From NCBI GenBank assembly GCA_027318915.1, contig DAHVOH010000027.1, positions 1-38,964 of the forward strand: a stretch of DNA of 38,964 nucleotides, in the 5' to 3' direction. This DNA comes from Clostridiales bacterium (GTDB taxonomy: Bacteria > Bacillota_E > Sulfobacillia > Sulfobacillales > JAIMBI01). The notes under the pieces were generated by a model. The model was not told the origin of the DNA and made no database searches. It worked only from the letters and a program-made list of their open reading frames with translations. Positions 20,266 to 28,038 of the stretch are shown in pieces (the first letter of the stretch is position 1; each line of letters begins with the position of its first letter). The position numbers were made by a program, and so were the translations under genes.

Positions 20266-21639
20266 TCAGGCAGGCACCTTCCGCGCCGTCCACAGCCAGT
20301 ACACGAGTCCGGCGACGATGAAGCTGACAAAGTACGAAATGTCCCCAATCTGTGGGTACTTCATCGCCACGAACCCGGTATAGATGGTCTGGTTGAAGAA
20401 AGGCACCGAGACCAGCACGCCAATCGCCCAGGCCCAGAGTCCGGGCCGAATGGCGCGGCGCGCGTTGTAGAACAGCACCGTTTCAAACCGGCCGCGCCGG
20501 ACCAGGAAATAATCGACTAGGACAATGGCGGCCCACGGGGCAATCCAGTACGCCAGGAGGAACAGGAAGTTCTCGTACTCCAAGTAGTAGTTGGTGCGGC
20601 CAATCCAAGCGATGGCCGCTCCCACCACGCCGACTACGATGGCCATGGTCCAGCGCTTCAGCGGGATGTTCACCACCAGCGCCGACAGGGAACCAGAGTA
20701 GATGTTGAGCACGTTGGCGGTGACGGTGCCGATGACGACGGCCAGGAGGCCCAATTCCACCAGCCAGTGCGGAGAGATGCCCGTCAGAATGCCCACCGGA
20801 TTGCTGCCGGCGGCGGCCTTGGGGAACGTGGTGGCCAGCGCCACCCCCATCAGCTCGAGCCAGAGGCAGGCCAGGAAATTCGACCAGCCGGCCATTCGGA
20901 AGATGCGGCGCGGCTTGGTCCCGTTGGCCAGATACCGCGTGTAGTCGGACGCAAAGGCGGTCCAGCCGAACAGATACGACAGCGCCAGCGCCACCGCTTC
21001 GATGATGCCGCCCGACACGCCGCCGAACGCCACCGGCGCCTTGGGATTGAACGGCAGCGCATAGTGGGCGTGACTGAACGCGAAGAGGGACAGACCCACA
21101 AAGACGAGCGTCAGCACGACGGCCATGACGCGCTCGAAGGCGTGGATCAGGTTGTAGCCGTATACCGCCACGAGCACTTGCACGGCGGCCATGATGACCA
21201 GTCCGGGAAGAAATCCCATCCCCGTGAGCAGCACCAGGGCAAACACGCCCAGCACCGTGTTGACGGCAAACCACATCACCCCGGCCACCATGTTCAAAAT
21301 CCCGGGAACGAAGTTGCCGAAGAATCCGAACGCGGCCCGCGACTGCACCATCTGCGGCACGCCGAGGCGAGGTCCGAAGGTGGAGAGAGCCGCCAGCACC
21401 AAGGCACCCAGAATGTTGCCAATCACCAGACCGATGGCCGCCTGGGTGAAGTTCACCCCGAACAGCGCCACCGCCGCGACCCCGGTGGAGAGGGTGGCCA
21501 GCTCCACATTGGCGCCCCACCACAGGCTGAACACGGAACTCACGTGCCCGTGGCGCTCGGCGTCCACGACGTGCTCGATGCCTTTGGGCTCGATGCGGAC
21601 AATTTCGTCCCGATATTGGACGGCTTCCTCTGTGGCCAT
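20266..21639 (-). CDS. NCS1-family nucleobase permease (cytosine/purine type)
   Basis: 457 residues, about 12 membrane helices, nucleobase:cation symporter-1 family. The N-terminus has the cytoplasmic stretch EPKGIEHVVDAERHG, then the first helix with SLWWGANVELATLSTGVAA. Family signatures include FTQAAIGLVIGNILGAL, GWTAFASDYTRYL (the conserved S-D-Y-T-R-Y) and ANVLNIYSGSLS. Substrate is probably cytosine, purine, allantoin or a related base; I cannot decide. The ATG at 21639 follows GAGGAGGA by three bases. Transcription comes from a near-perfect promoter (21712-21741) flanked by palindromes, which suggests regulated high expression. upp in this window could use salvaged bases, but a link is only inferred. 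Confidence 0.85.
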   Translation of the reverse strand: MATEEAVQYRDEIVRIEPKGIEHVVDAERHGHVSSVFSLWWGANVELATLSTGVAAVALFGVNFTQAAIGLVIGNILGALVLAALSTFGPRLGVPQMVQSRAAFGFFGNFVPGILNMVAGVMWFAVNTVLGVFALVLLTGMGFLPGLVIMAAVQVLVAVYGYNLIHAFERVMAVVLTLVFVGLSLFAFSHAHYALPFNPKAPVAFGGVSGGIIEAVALALSYLFGWTAFASDYTRYLANGTKPRRIFRMAGWSNFLACLWLELMGVALATTFPKAAAGSNPVGILTGISPHWLVELGLLAVVIGTVTANVLNIYSGSLSALVVNIPLKRWTMAIVVGVVGAAIAWIGRTNYYLEYENFLFLLAYWIAPWAAIVLVDYFLVRRGRFETVLFYNARRAIRPGLWAWAIGVLVSVPFFNQTIYTGFVAMKYPQIGDISYFVSFIVAGLVYWLWTARKVPA

Positions 21640-21680
21640 GGTTCCTCCTCTATAAATAGCGGATCGGCCATCAATCGGCA

Positions 21681-21730
21681 GCACATGTTGTGTGCGAACA
21701 ATGACACCGCGATTATATTAAGTTGTTCGC
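21681..21730. promoter_or_regulatory. Operator-like inverted repeats around the permease promoter
   Basis: Two palindromes: GCACA-TGTTG-TGTGC at 21681-21695 and the wider pair GCGAACAA (21694-21701) with TTGTTCGC (21723-21730), eight-base arms 21 bases apart. The second pair brackets the -10 and the start point, and its right arm lies in the -35/-10 spacer. A repressor bound here would block RNA polymerase. Confidence 0.6.
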
Positions 21731-21741
21731 TTGGGTGTCAA
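21712..21741 (-). promoter_or_regulatory. Consensus promoter of the NCS1 permease
   Basis: Minus strand TTGACA (21741-21736) and TATAAT (21717-21712), both perfect, 18-base spacer. Start near 21705, leader about 66 nt. The strongest promoter-like sequence in the window and unusually AT-rich for this genome. Confidence 0.88.
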
Positions 21742-21802
21742 CCGCGCGCGGCTCAAAATCGGTTCCTCTTCCCCCGCTGTTCATTATGGGCGGGCGTGTC
21801 CT

Positions 21803-21831
21803 TGCCGATGCGAAACCGCGCGGCTATGCTC
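21803..21831 (+). promoter_or_regulatory. Probable promoter of the phosphomannomutase gene
   Basis: TTGCCG (21803-21808), 17-base spacer, TATGCT (21826-21831): four of six matches each. It lies 40 bases before the start codon, and AAGGGGAG follows in the leader. Confidence 0.5.
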
Positions 21832-21870
21832 AGGTGAGAGTCGAGCGCCACAAAGCAAGGGGAGACGGCT

Positions 21871-23247
21871 ATGAATCCGAGCGTGTTCCGGGAGTATGAC
21901 ATCCGCGGGGTCGTGGGCACCGATATTCGCGTGGAGGATGTGGAGCGCCTCGGGCAGGCGTGGGGCACATACCTCCTGTCCCAAGGCGCCGACCGGGCCC
22001 TGGTGGGCGCGGACACGCGCGCCTCATCCCCCGCGTTTCGCGACGCCCTGGAACGCGGCCTGATGGCCACCGGCATTCATGTCATCGATATCGGCACGGT
22101 GGTGACACCCATCTTCTACTGGGCGCGCCTCCACTATGAGGTGGACGGCGGGGTCATGATCACGGCCAGCCACAACCCCGCCGAGTTCAATGGGTTCAAG
22201 CTGGCCTGGGGCCCGGCCACCCTATTCGGCGAAGACATCCAGGCGGTCCGTCGGCTCATGGACAGCGGGCCGTTCGCCCACGGTCAGGGCGCCCTGGAGC
22301 ACCGGGATCCGGTTCCTGCCTACCTCGCCATGCTGGGTGAAAAGATTCATCTGGGCCCCCGCCCGCTCAAAGTGGTGGTGGATGCCGGCAACGGCACCGC
22401 GGCGCTGTTTGCCGAGCAGGTGATGGCGGTCTATGGCGTGGAGACGGTGCCGTTGTATTGCACGCCCGACCCCACCTTTCCGCATCACCACCCGGATCCG
22501 GTCGTGGCCAAGAACCTAGTCGACCTGATCGCCGAGGTGCGACGGACGCACGCCGATGTCGGCGTGGCGTTCGACGGGGACGGTGACCGCATCGGCGTCG
22601 TGGACGACACCGGCCGCATTTTGTGGGGCGACCGTCTGATGATCCTGTTCTGGCGCGAAATCCTCGCCCGCCATCCCCAAGCCCGCGCCATCGTGGAAGT
22701 GAAGTGCTCCAGCACCTTGGTGGACGAGATCGTTCGCCTCGGGGGCCAGCCCGAATTCTTCAAAACCGGCCACTCGCTCATCAAGGCCCGCATGCGGGAA
22801 ATCGGCGCCGTGTTCACCGGAGAGATGTCGGGACACATGTTCTTCGCCGACGAGTACTACGGCTTCGACGACGCCCTCTATGCGGCCGGCCGCCTGCTGC
22901 GCATTTTGTCGAACGCCGACCGACCCCTGTCAGAACTCTTGGCGGATGTGCCGGAACGACCCAGCACCCCTGAGGTGCGGGTGGACTGTCCCGATGAAGA
23001 CAAATTTATCGTCGTCGGCGCGCTCCAGGAAGACTTTCGGCGCCGCTATCCCATCGTCGACATCGACGGTTTGCGCGTCAACTATCCGTTCGGTTGGGGT
23101 CTGGTGCGGGCCTCCAATACCCAGCCCGCCTTGGTGCTGCGCGCGGAGGCGGACACCGACGCTCATCTCCGCGTCATCACAAAGGAACTGGAGGAGGCGC
23201 TGGCCCACTTTCCCACCGTCGGGGCGGTTCACTGGTCGGGGGAGTAA
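21871..23247 (+). CDS. Phosphomannomutase/phosphoglucomutase
   Basis: Interconverts hexose 1- and 6-phosphates for sugar-nucleotide and polysaccharide synthesis. 458 residues of the alpha-D-phosphohexomutase family. It begins FREYDIRGVVGTDI, has the phosphoserine loop TASHNP (98-103, Ser100), the Mg2+ loop DGDGDR (235-240), the sugar-specificity loop GEMSGH (317-322, of the PMM/PGM type as in AlgC) and the phosphate-binding RASNTQP (412-418). All catalytic residues are present. ATG at 21871 follows AAGGGGAG. Its 3-prime end overlaps the convergent APC permease gene by 19 bases. GEMSGH points to PMM/PGM rather than glucosamine mutase. Confidence 0.92.
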   Translation: MNPSVFREYDIRGVVGTDIRVEDVERLGQAWGTYLLSQGADRALVGADTRASSPAFRDALERGLMATGIHVIDIGTVVTPIFYWARLHYEVDGGVMITASHNPAEFNGFKLAWGPATLFGEDIQAVRRLMDSGPFAHGQGALEHRDPVPAYLAMLGEKIHLGPRPLKVVVDAGNGTAALFAEQVMAVYGVETVPLYCTPDPTFPHHHPDPVVAKNLVDLIAEVRRTHADVGVAFDGDGDRIGVVDDTGRILWGDRLMILFWREILARHPQARAIVEVKCSSTLVDEIVRLGGQPEFFKTGHSLIKARMREIGAVFTGEMSGHMFFADEYYGFDDALYAAGRLLRILSNADRPLSELLADVPERPSTPEVRVDCPDEDKFIVVGALQEDFRRRYPIVDIDGLRVNYPFGWGLVRASNTQPALVLRAEADTDAHLRVITKELEEALAHFPTVGAVHWSGE

Positions 23248-24518
23248 CCGCCGGAGCGGATCACGCGCCGACGATGAAAGAGGGCGTGCACGCCGACGCC
23301 CACGGCGGCCAGCCCCGCCGGGTAGACTCCATCCCAACCCAGGAACGGCATCGCGCCCAGGCAAACCACGAGCGCCAGGAGCGCCGTCAACCGTTCGTTC
23401 CGGTGCGGCAGCGTTCGCATGCCGGCCAGCATGGCCAGGACATAGAGGCCGATAAACACGGCGGCGGACCAGCCGATGAGCCGGCTCAAGGCAAAAGGGT
23501 GCCAGGCATCGATGGCCAGCACGACCGCAAAGACGGCGCCCAGCGTCAAGAGCGCCCGTACCGGCGTGTGGAAACGCGCATGAAGGGCGGCCAGACCCGG
23601 TGGAAAGTCGCCGGCGCGCGCTTGGGCGTAGGCCAAGCGCGCAAAGCTGCCCACATAGGCGTGGATAGTCCCGTAGGTCACCAAGAGCGCCAGGATGGCG
23701 GTCCCGGCCACGCCGACCCGCCCGGCGGCCTGTCCCAGCATCACGGCCAGGGCATCTTGCCCCCGCGCCCCCCCGTAGGCGTGGGTGCCCACGGTGACCA
23801 CGGCCAACAAGAGATACAGAACGTCAATCACGGCGATGCTGATGAACATGCTGCGGGTCAGATCCCGCGCGGGATGCGCAAATTCCTCCGCGTAATTGGC
23901 CACCGCCTCCCACCCGACGAACGCCCAGAACAAGAGCGCCAGATCAGTCCCCACCGGGACCAGTCCATGCGGCCAAAACGGCAGAAAGTTGGCGGCCCGC
24001 AGGTGGACCGACCCGATGGCGACGGCCGCCAGCAGCAAGAGGGCTATGAGCACCACCACCATCGTGGCCGCGCGTCCGGAAATCTGCACGCCCACCACGT
24101 TGAGCACCACGGCCACGAGCAGCAGCAGGGCGGCCACACCGACGCCGACCCGCGCCGACCAGCCGAAGGCCGCCTCCAGGTATCCGGCGCCGATCAGCGC
24201 CGCGATGGGAGCGCCCAGCGGCACGGTGCCCAAAAACAGCCATCCCGCGGCGGCGCCTCCCGGCGCCCCGAAGGCCGTCCGAACAAAAGCGGCAATACCG
24301 CCCGCATCCGGCGTCTGGGTGGACAGGCGTGCGAGCGTCAAGGCCAGTGGGATGATCAAAAGCCCCATGCCGAACCACGCCAAAAGACCCGCCGGCCCGG
24401 CGTTCTCGGCGGTGAGCGCGGGCAGGTACAGCACTCCGGTGCCGAGCACCGAGGCAATGGTGAGGGCCGCCCCTTCCCTCCAGCCCAAGACGCGCCGCAG
24501 GGTCGTTGGCTTATCCAT
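23229..24518 (-). CDS. APC-family amino acid permease
   Basis: 429 residues, about 12 membrane helices, amino acid-polyamine-organocation superfamily. The first helix has ALTIASVLGTGVLYLPA, the unwound G-[ST]-G-x-x-x-x-P segment that binds the substrate backbone, and helix six has ALLFWAFVGWEAVANYAEEF. These place it near basic or small amino-acid transporters, with YjeH/YveA-like features, but substrate is unknown. I start it at the ATG at 24518 (MDKPTTLRRVLGWREGAA). GAGGAGG lies about 17 bases upstream, rather far. Its promoter at 24776-24804 leaves a leader near 250 nt. The stop lies inside the end of the facing mutase gene. Confidence 0.8.
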   Translation of the reverse strand: MDKPTTLRRVLGWREGAALTIASVLGTGVLYLPALTAENAGPAGLLAWFGMGLLIIPLALTLARLSTQTPDAGGIAAFVRTAFGAPGGAAAGWLFLGTVPLGAPIAALIGAGYLEAAFGWSARVGVGVAALLLLVAVVLNVVGVQISGRAATMVVVLIALLLLAAVAIGSVHLRAANFLPFWPHGLVPVGTDLALLFWAFVGWEAVANYAEEFAHPARDLTRSMFISIAVIDVLYLLLAVVTVGTHAYGGARGQDALAVMLGQAAGRVGVAGTAILALLVTYGTIHAYVGSFARLAYAQARAGDFPPGLAALHARFHTPVRALLTLGAVFAVVLAIDAWHPFALSRLIGWSAAVFIGLYVLAMLAGMRTLPHRNERLTALLALVVCLGAMPFLGWDGVYPAGLAAVGVGVHALFHRRRVIRSGGYSPDQ

Positions 24519-24769
24519 GTCAGTCGTGCCGGTGCGCCTCCTCAAGACCGGATCCCCGCGGCGACCGTGCGTCCCCGCCGGACGGGCCGTCGTGACGACA
24601 GCCCCTGCAGATCGACGACCCCGAGGCGTCCCCTGCGCGTTCGGGCAGAAGCTTTGGCGAACGGACCGGATGCGCTCAGGTTCGCAATGCCCACGAAGGG
24701 GCCTGTGCCGTTCGATTTGAGCCAATCCCGGGGGTGTGGGCCGGACGAGGTTCCCGCGCGCCGAACCCG
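24519..24769 (-). other. Long 5-prime leader of the APC permease
   Basis: About 250 transcribed bases precede the permease start if the promoter at 24776-24804 is used. Local hairpins on the minus strand include TGCG-AACCTGAG-CGCA (24686-24671) and GCCC-CTTCGT-GGGC just before it. I found no T-box sequence and no known amino-acid riboswitch core. The segment may hold an unassigned cis-regulatory RNA or simply a spacer. Confidence 0.35.
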
Positions 24770-24775
24770 GTGGCT

Positions 24776-24804
24776 ATTCTAGTCCGCCCGCCGCCTTCGG
24801 GCAA
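24776..24804 (-). promoter_or_regulatory. Probable promoter of the APC permease
   Basis: Minus strand TTGCCC (24804-24799), 17-base spacer, TAGAAT (24781-24776): four and five of six matches. Start point near 24769. Confidence 0.6.
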
Positions 24805-24899
24805 GGCCGGCGCCGTCACGGATCGCGCATCGCAAAAAGAGGACTGGCCCGGGAGACCGCGAAACAGCGCATGACCACGTTCCGTGGGGGGAGGCGCCC

Positions 24900-26342
24900 A
24901 TGCGCGTGTCGGTGATGCTCCGACATCCCGTCGCCGGCTGGGCGGCTTTGGCCGCCGCCTGGCTGGCGGCGCTGCTGCTTGTCAGCCAGCGCGTCCTTGC
25001 GCCCTCCCAATTCACACGCGCCTTCATCATCGGCCCGGCGGCGGTGATGGGGGCGGCCGTGGCGCTGGCCGGTCGCCGCCGCCTTTCTGCGGCGGCCGCT
25101 CTGCCCGTCGCCTGTGTGGCGGTCTGGCCCGGCTCCAGCCTGACTGCGGCGCTCCTGATTGGCATCTTGCTCGTTCGTCTGCCCACACGAGCGCCGCGCG
25201 GACTCTATGTGGGCCGCACTTCGCTCGGCATCCCGGTCAGCCTGCCGGACGGCGACCGGCTGCTGCATGTCCAGGTTCTCGGACCCACAGGATCCGGCAA
25301 GTCCAGCACCGTCCTGCATCCCTGGATCCTTCAGGATCTGCGTGCGGGCCGCGGAGTGACCCTGATCGAACCCAAGGGCGACTTGGCGGCCGCGGTTCGG
25401 CGAACGGCGCTCAATTTAGGGCGGACCGTCGTACCTTTCAATCCCACGCGTCCGGATTGTCCCCATCTGAACCCCATCGCGGGCGACGGCGCGGCGGCGG
25501 GCGAAGGACTGGCGCTGGCGCTCGACCAGCTGGAACCGGGGTCGCACCCCTTCTATCGCAGTGTCAGTCGTGTTCTCCTCGTGCAGGCCGTGCGCCTGGT
25601 AAAACAGGCGCACGGCGAGGACGCCTCTCTGGAGACGGTCGAGCAGGCTTTGCACCAGCCCGCCTATCGGCGCCGGCTCTTGAGCCAAGTGGATGACGCG
25701 GACCTGACCCGATATTTCGAAGACGAGTGGGGGGCTTTGCCGCCCGCGCGCCAGCTGGAACTGGAACTGGGCCTGTTGAACCGCCTTCGCGGCCTGCGCG
25801 TCCACCCCGCCCTGGCTCACGCCCTGACACCGCCCTATGACTTCAGCTTGGATGAGGTCCTGGCCCAGAATCTCGTTCTCGTGTCGCCGCTGAACGGCGC
25901 CGAACTCGGGCTCGGTGCCCAGGCGCTCGGTGTGCTCCTCTGGCATCTGTTCGTCCAGGCCGCCTACCGGGCGGGACCCCAGAACGCCCTGGTCCACACG
26001 CTGTACCTGGACGAGTTTCACCAGTACGTTTCGCCCGACTTGAGCGATGTTCTCGCCATGATCCGCGGCTATGGGATCGGATTGGTGCTGGCCCACCAAG
26101 ACATGGGCCAGCTGTCCCCGACCCTTCGCGCCGCCGTTCTGGCCAATGCCCGCACGCGCGTGATTCTGGCGGGGACCGCCGCCGAAGACGTGACCCTGTT
26201 GGGCCGCGCCGCCGCTCCGCAGCCCCTTCCCAATCCGCGCTATCTGCCGCGGGGGCGCGCCGTGTGGATGCCCACCCGCCAGGGCCGTCTGCAGCCTCCC
26301 CGGCTGGTCCGCCTCCCGTCGCCGGTCAGGGCCCAGCCGTGA
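24900..26342 (+). CDS. VirD4/TraG-like (coupling-protein-type) membrane ATPase, orphan
   Basis: 480 residues. The first 95 or so hold three to four membrane helices (about 12-29, 41-57, 64-77 and 81-93), then a cytoplasmic ATPase domain. Walker A is GPTGSGKS at 128-135; LIEPKGDL follows as in TraG/VirD4 proteins; Walker B is TLYLDEF with Asp371-Glu372; LVLAHQDMGQL (396-404) corresponds to the TraM-recognition/sensor strand. It resembles the type IV coupling proteins that pump DNA in conjugation. No relaxase, mating-pair gene or integrase is nearby. GGGGGGAGG precedes the ATG. It shares GTGA with the replication-relaxation-like gene, so the two are co-translated. Could be a remnant of an integrated element or a resident DNA-handling motor. 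Confidence 0.8.
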   Translation: MRVSVMLRHPVAGWAALAAAWLAALLLVSQRVLAPSQFTRAFIIGPAAVMGAAVALAGRRRLSAAAALPVACVAVWPGSSLTAALLIGILLVRLPTRAPRGLYVGRTSLGIPVSLPDGDRLLHVQVLGPTGSGKSSTVLHPWILQDLRAGRGVTLIEPKGDLAAAVRRTALNLGRTVVPFNPTRPDCPHLNPIAGDGAAAGEGLALALDQLEPGSHPFYRSVSRVLLVQAVRLVKQAHGEDASLETVEQALHQPAYRRRLLSQVDDADLTRYFEDEWGALPPARQLELELGLLNRLRGLRVHPALAHALTPPYDFSLDEVLAQNLVLVSPLNGAELGLGAQALGVLLWHLFVQAAYRAGPQNALVHTLYLDEFHQYVSPDLSDVLAMIRGYGIGLVLAHQDMGQLSPTLRAAVLANARTRVILAGTAAEDVTLLGRAAAPQPLPNPRYLPRGRAVWMPTRQGRLQPPRLVRLPSPVRAQP

Positions 26343-27145
26343 CCACTCCGGAGGCCGATCGGTTGCGAGACGCCCTGGAGGCGGTGGGACGATTGACCGC
26401 CGCCCAGGCGGCCCACCTGTTGGGGTGTCCACCGCAAGCCGCCGGCCGCCGGCTGCAGAGCCTGGTCGACCAAGGCGCCACCGTGCGTTTTCAAGGCGCC
26501 TATTGGCATCCCCGCTGTCCGCGTCGCGGTGCCCGCCACCGTGAGCTGGTCGCCGATCTCTATGTGGCCTTGAGCCCCTTGTTTTCCCACTGGACATTCA
26601 CGTCCGGCGGCCCCGGGAGATACCGGCCCGACGGATGGCTGGTGTCTGCCGCCGGCGGTCTGCGGGTGGCCGTTGAGGCTGACCGCGGAACGGAAACGGC
26701 GGCGCAGTGGCGGGAAAAGGCACGGCGCATGGGCACCGAGGCCCTCAACGGGCTTATCGTGGCGGCACCGACGGCGGCGCGTGCCCGCCGCGTGGCCGCT
26801 TGGGCCGCGCCCGAGCTGGCCTGCCCGATCCTGTCCGCGGCCGCGGGGGAGTTGGACCCGGACTGCACGGGCGACTGGCTGGCCCGTCTCCATCCGGCGC
26901 CGGCCGCCGCGGCCTCGGCCGCGAGCCCCCCGCGGCGGTTGGAGTATTGGCGGGGAGATGTCCCGTGGGAGGGCCGCGTCCCGGCACCGCTGCCCCCCGG
27001 TTCGGGCACCGAACGCCTGGCCGGCTGCGATCGCGTGCATCTTCCCGCATCGCCATCTCCGCGGGGCATTCTGGGGCGGCTGGCGATCCGCAGGCGCCAC
27101 GTGGGCTGGCACGGCGCCCAAACGTTCCCGTGGCGCCGTCGCTGA
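26339..27145 (+). CDS. Replication-relaxation-like DNA-binding protein
   Basis: 268 residues from the GTG at 26339, which overlaps the upstream stop as GTGA. The N-terminus is a winged helix: RLTAAQAAHLLGCPPQAAGRR, then LQSLVDQGATV. After HRELVADLYVAL comes YRPDGWLV, then RVAVEADRGTE and a basic helix, the order seen in the replication-relaxation family, whose D...E-x-D core suggests a restriction-endonuclease-like fold. These proteins usually sit beside TraG-like ATPases on plasmids and integrative elements, as here. The C-terminal 80 residues are Pro/Arg-rich and less conserved. Role inferred: sequence-specific DNA partner of the ATPase. Nuclease activity is a guess. Confidence 0.7.
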   Translation: MTTPEADRLRDALEAVGRLTAAQAAHLLGCPPQAAGRRLQSLVDQGATVRFQGAYWHPRCPRRGARHRELVADLYVALSPLFSHWTFTSGGPGRYRPDGWLVSAAGGLRVAVEADRGTETAAQWREKARRMGTEALNGLIVAAPTAARARRVAAWAAPELACPILSAAAGELDPDCTGDWLARLHPAPAAAASAASPPRRLEYWRGDVPWEGRVPAPLPPGSGTERLAGCDRVHLPASPSPRGILGRLAIRRRHVGWHGAQTFPWRRR

Positions 27146-27306
27146 CGCCGTCTCGCCCCACGGGAGCGCCTTTGTTCGACAAGGACCGGCAGGATCTTCC
27201 GAGCGACGCGTGGAATTCTCGCAGGTCGGGCGTCGGACGCGTCGACGGCGAGCGACTGGCCGCTTGCGGCGGTCGCCCACAGAGCGCACGTGCAGGAGGA
27301 AGCTTG

Positions 27307-27948
27307 GTGGATATCAAGGGTGACCGGAGAGGCCTCCGCTGTCTCGCACACGGGTTTTCCGACGAAGACACGCTGCTGGTGGATTTGGAGAAGACCCTTT
27401 CGCGCCAGCAGCAGTTTTTGGGCACGGCCAGCCTGGCGGTGGAAGTGGACACGCTGCCGCTAAGCCCGTCGCTGCTGGCCGGGATTGCGACCCAGTTCGC
27501 CGCGTTTCCCAAGCTTCATCTCGCCGGCGTGTACGAGCAAGCGACGATGCGGCCCGTGGTAAGCCCGGTGGCATCCGAACCGCGGGGCGCTCTCATCGTG
27601 CGCATGACCCTTCGCTCCGGCCAAGTGGTGGAGCATGCGGCGGATGTGGTGGTGGTGGGCGACGTCAATCCCGGCGCCCGTGTCATTGCGGGCGGAGACG
27701 TCTTCGTGCTGGGTCGGCTTCGGGGCATGATTTTGGCCGGGCAGCCCGACCAGCGCGACGCGGTCGTCTATGCGATCCGATTTGAACCGAGCCAGGTTCG
27801 CATCGGCCCCGTCTGGGCCATCCCACCCGGCGAGGTCGCCGAGCATCCGGAATATGCCCGCCTGGAGAACGGCCAGATTGTCGTGAGTCCGTGGGCCGGA
27901 CTGCCGGACTCCGCCAACGCGGGCGGTCACCGCCTGTCGCTCGAATAG
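27307..27948 (+). CDS. minC: Septum site-determining protein MinC
   Basis: Inhibitor of FtsZ assembly. 213 residues, close to the Bacillus protein (226). The N-terminal domain (about 8-75) starts RGLRCLAHGFSDEDTLLVDL. The C-terminal beta-helix domain is unmistakable: LRSGQVVEHAADVVVVGDVN, then PGARVIAGGDVFVLGRLRG, and PSQVRIGPVWAIPP. The GTG at 27307 has AGGAGG seven bases upstream. minC is normally followed by minD, or sits with mreBCD. Here neither is present and the upstream neighbours are a DNA-transfer-type ATPase pair. Either minD lies elsewhere or this copy works alone. Confidence 0.9.
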   Translation: MDIKGDRRGLRCLAHGFSDEDTLLVDLEKTLSRQQQFLGTASLAVEVDTLPLSPSLLAGIATQFAAFPKLHLAGVYEQATMRPVVSPVASEPRGALIVRMTLRSGQVVEHAADVVVVGDVNPGARVIAGGDVFVLGRLRGMILAGQPDQRDAVVYAIRFEPSQVRIGPVWAIPPGEVAEHPEYARLENGQIVVSPWAGLPDSANAGGHRLSLE

Positions 27949-28038
27949 CCTTCATCGTCCCATCTCTGCCGGGGACCCGATGCGCGCAAGGAGATTGCCC
28001 TGCCACCCGCGAAGCAGTCAAACCGGGGGGCGAGGATT

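Noticed and set aside
24519..24769. T-box or known riboswitch in the permease leader
   Set aside because: No T-box sequence or recognised aptamer core could be found; kept only as an unassigned leader.
23094..24782. Plus-strand open frame of more than 500 codons opposite the APC permease
   Set aside because: Composition (His, Gly, Arg, Gln) is that of a mirrored hydrophobic protein; the permease on the minus strand accounts for the region.
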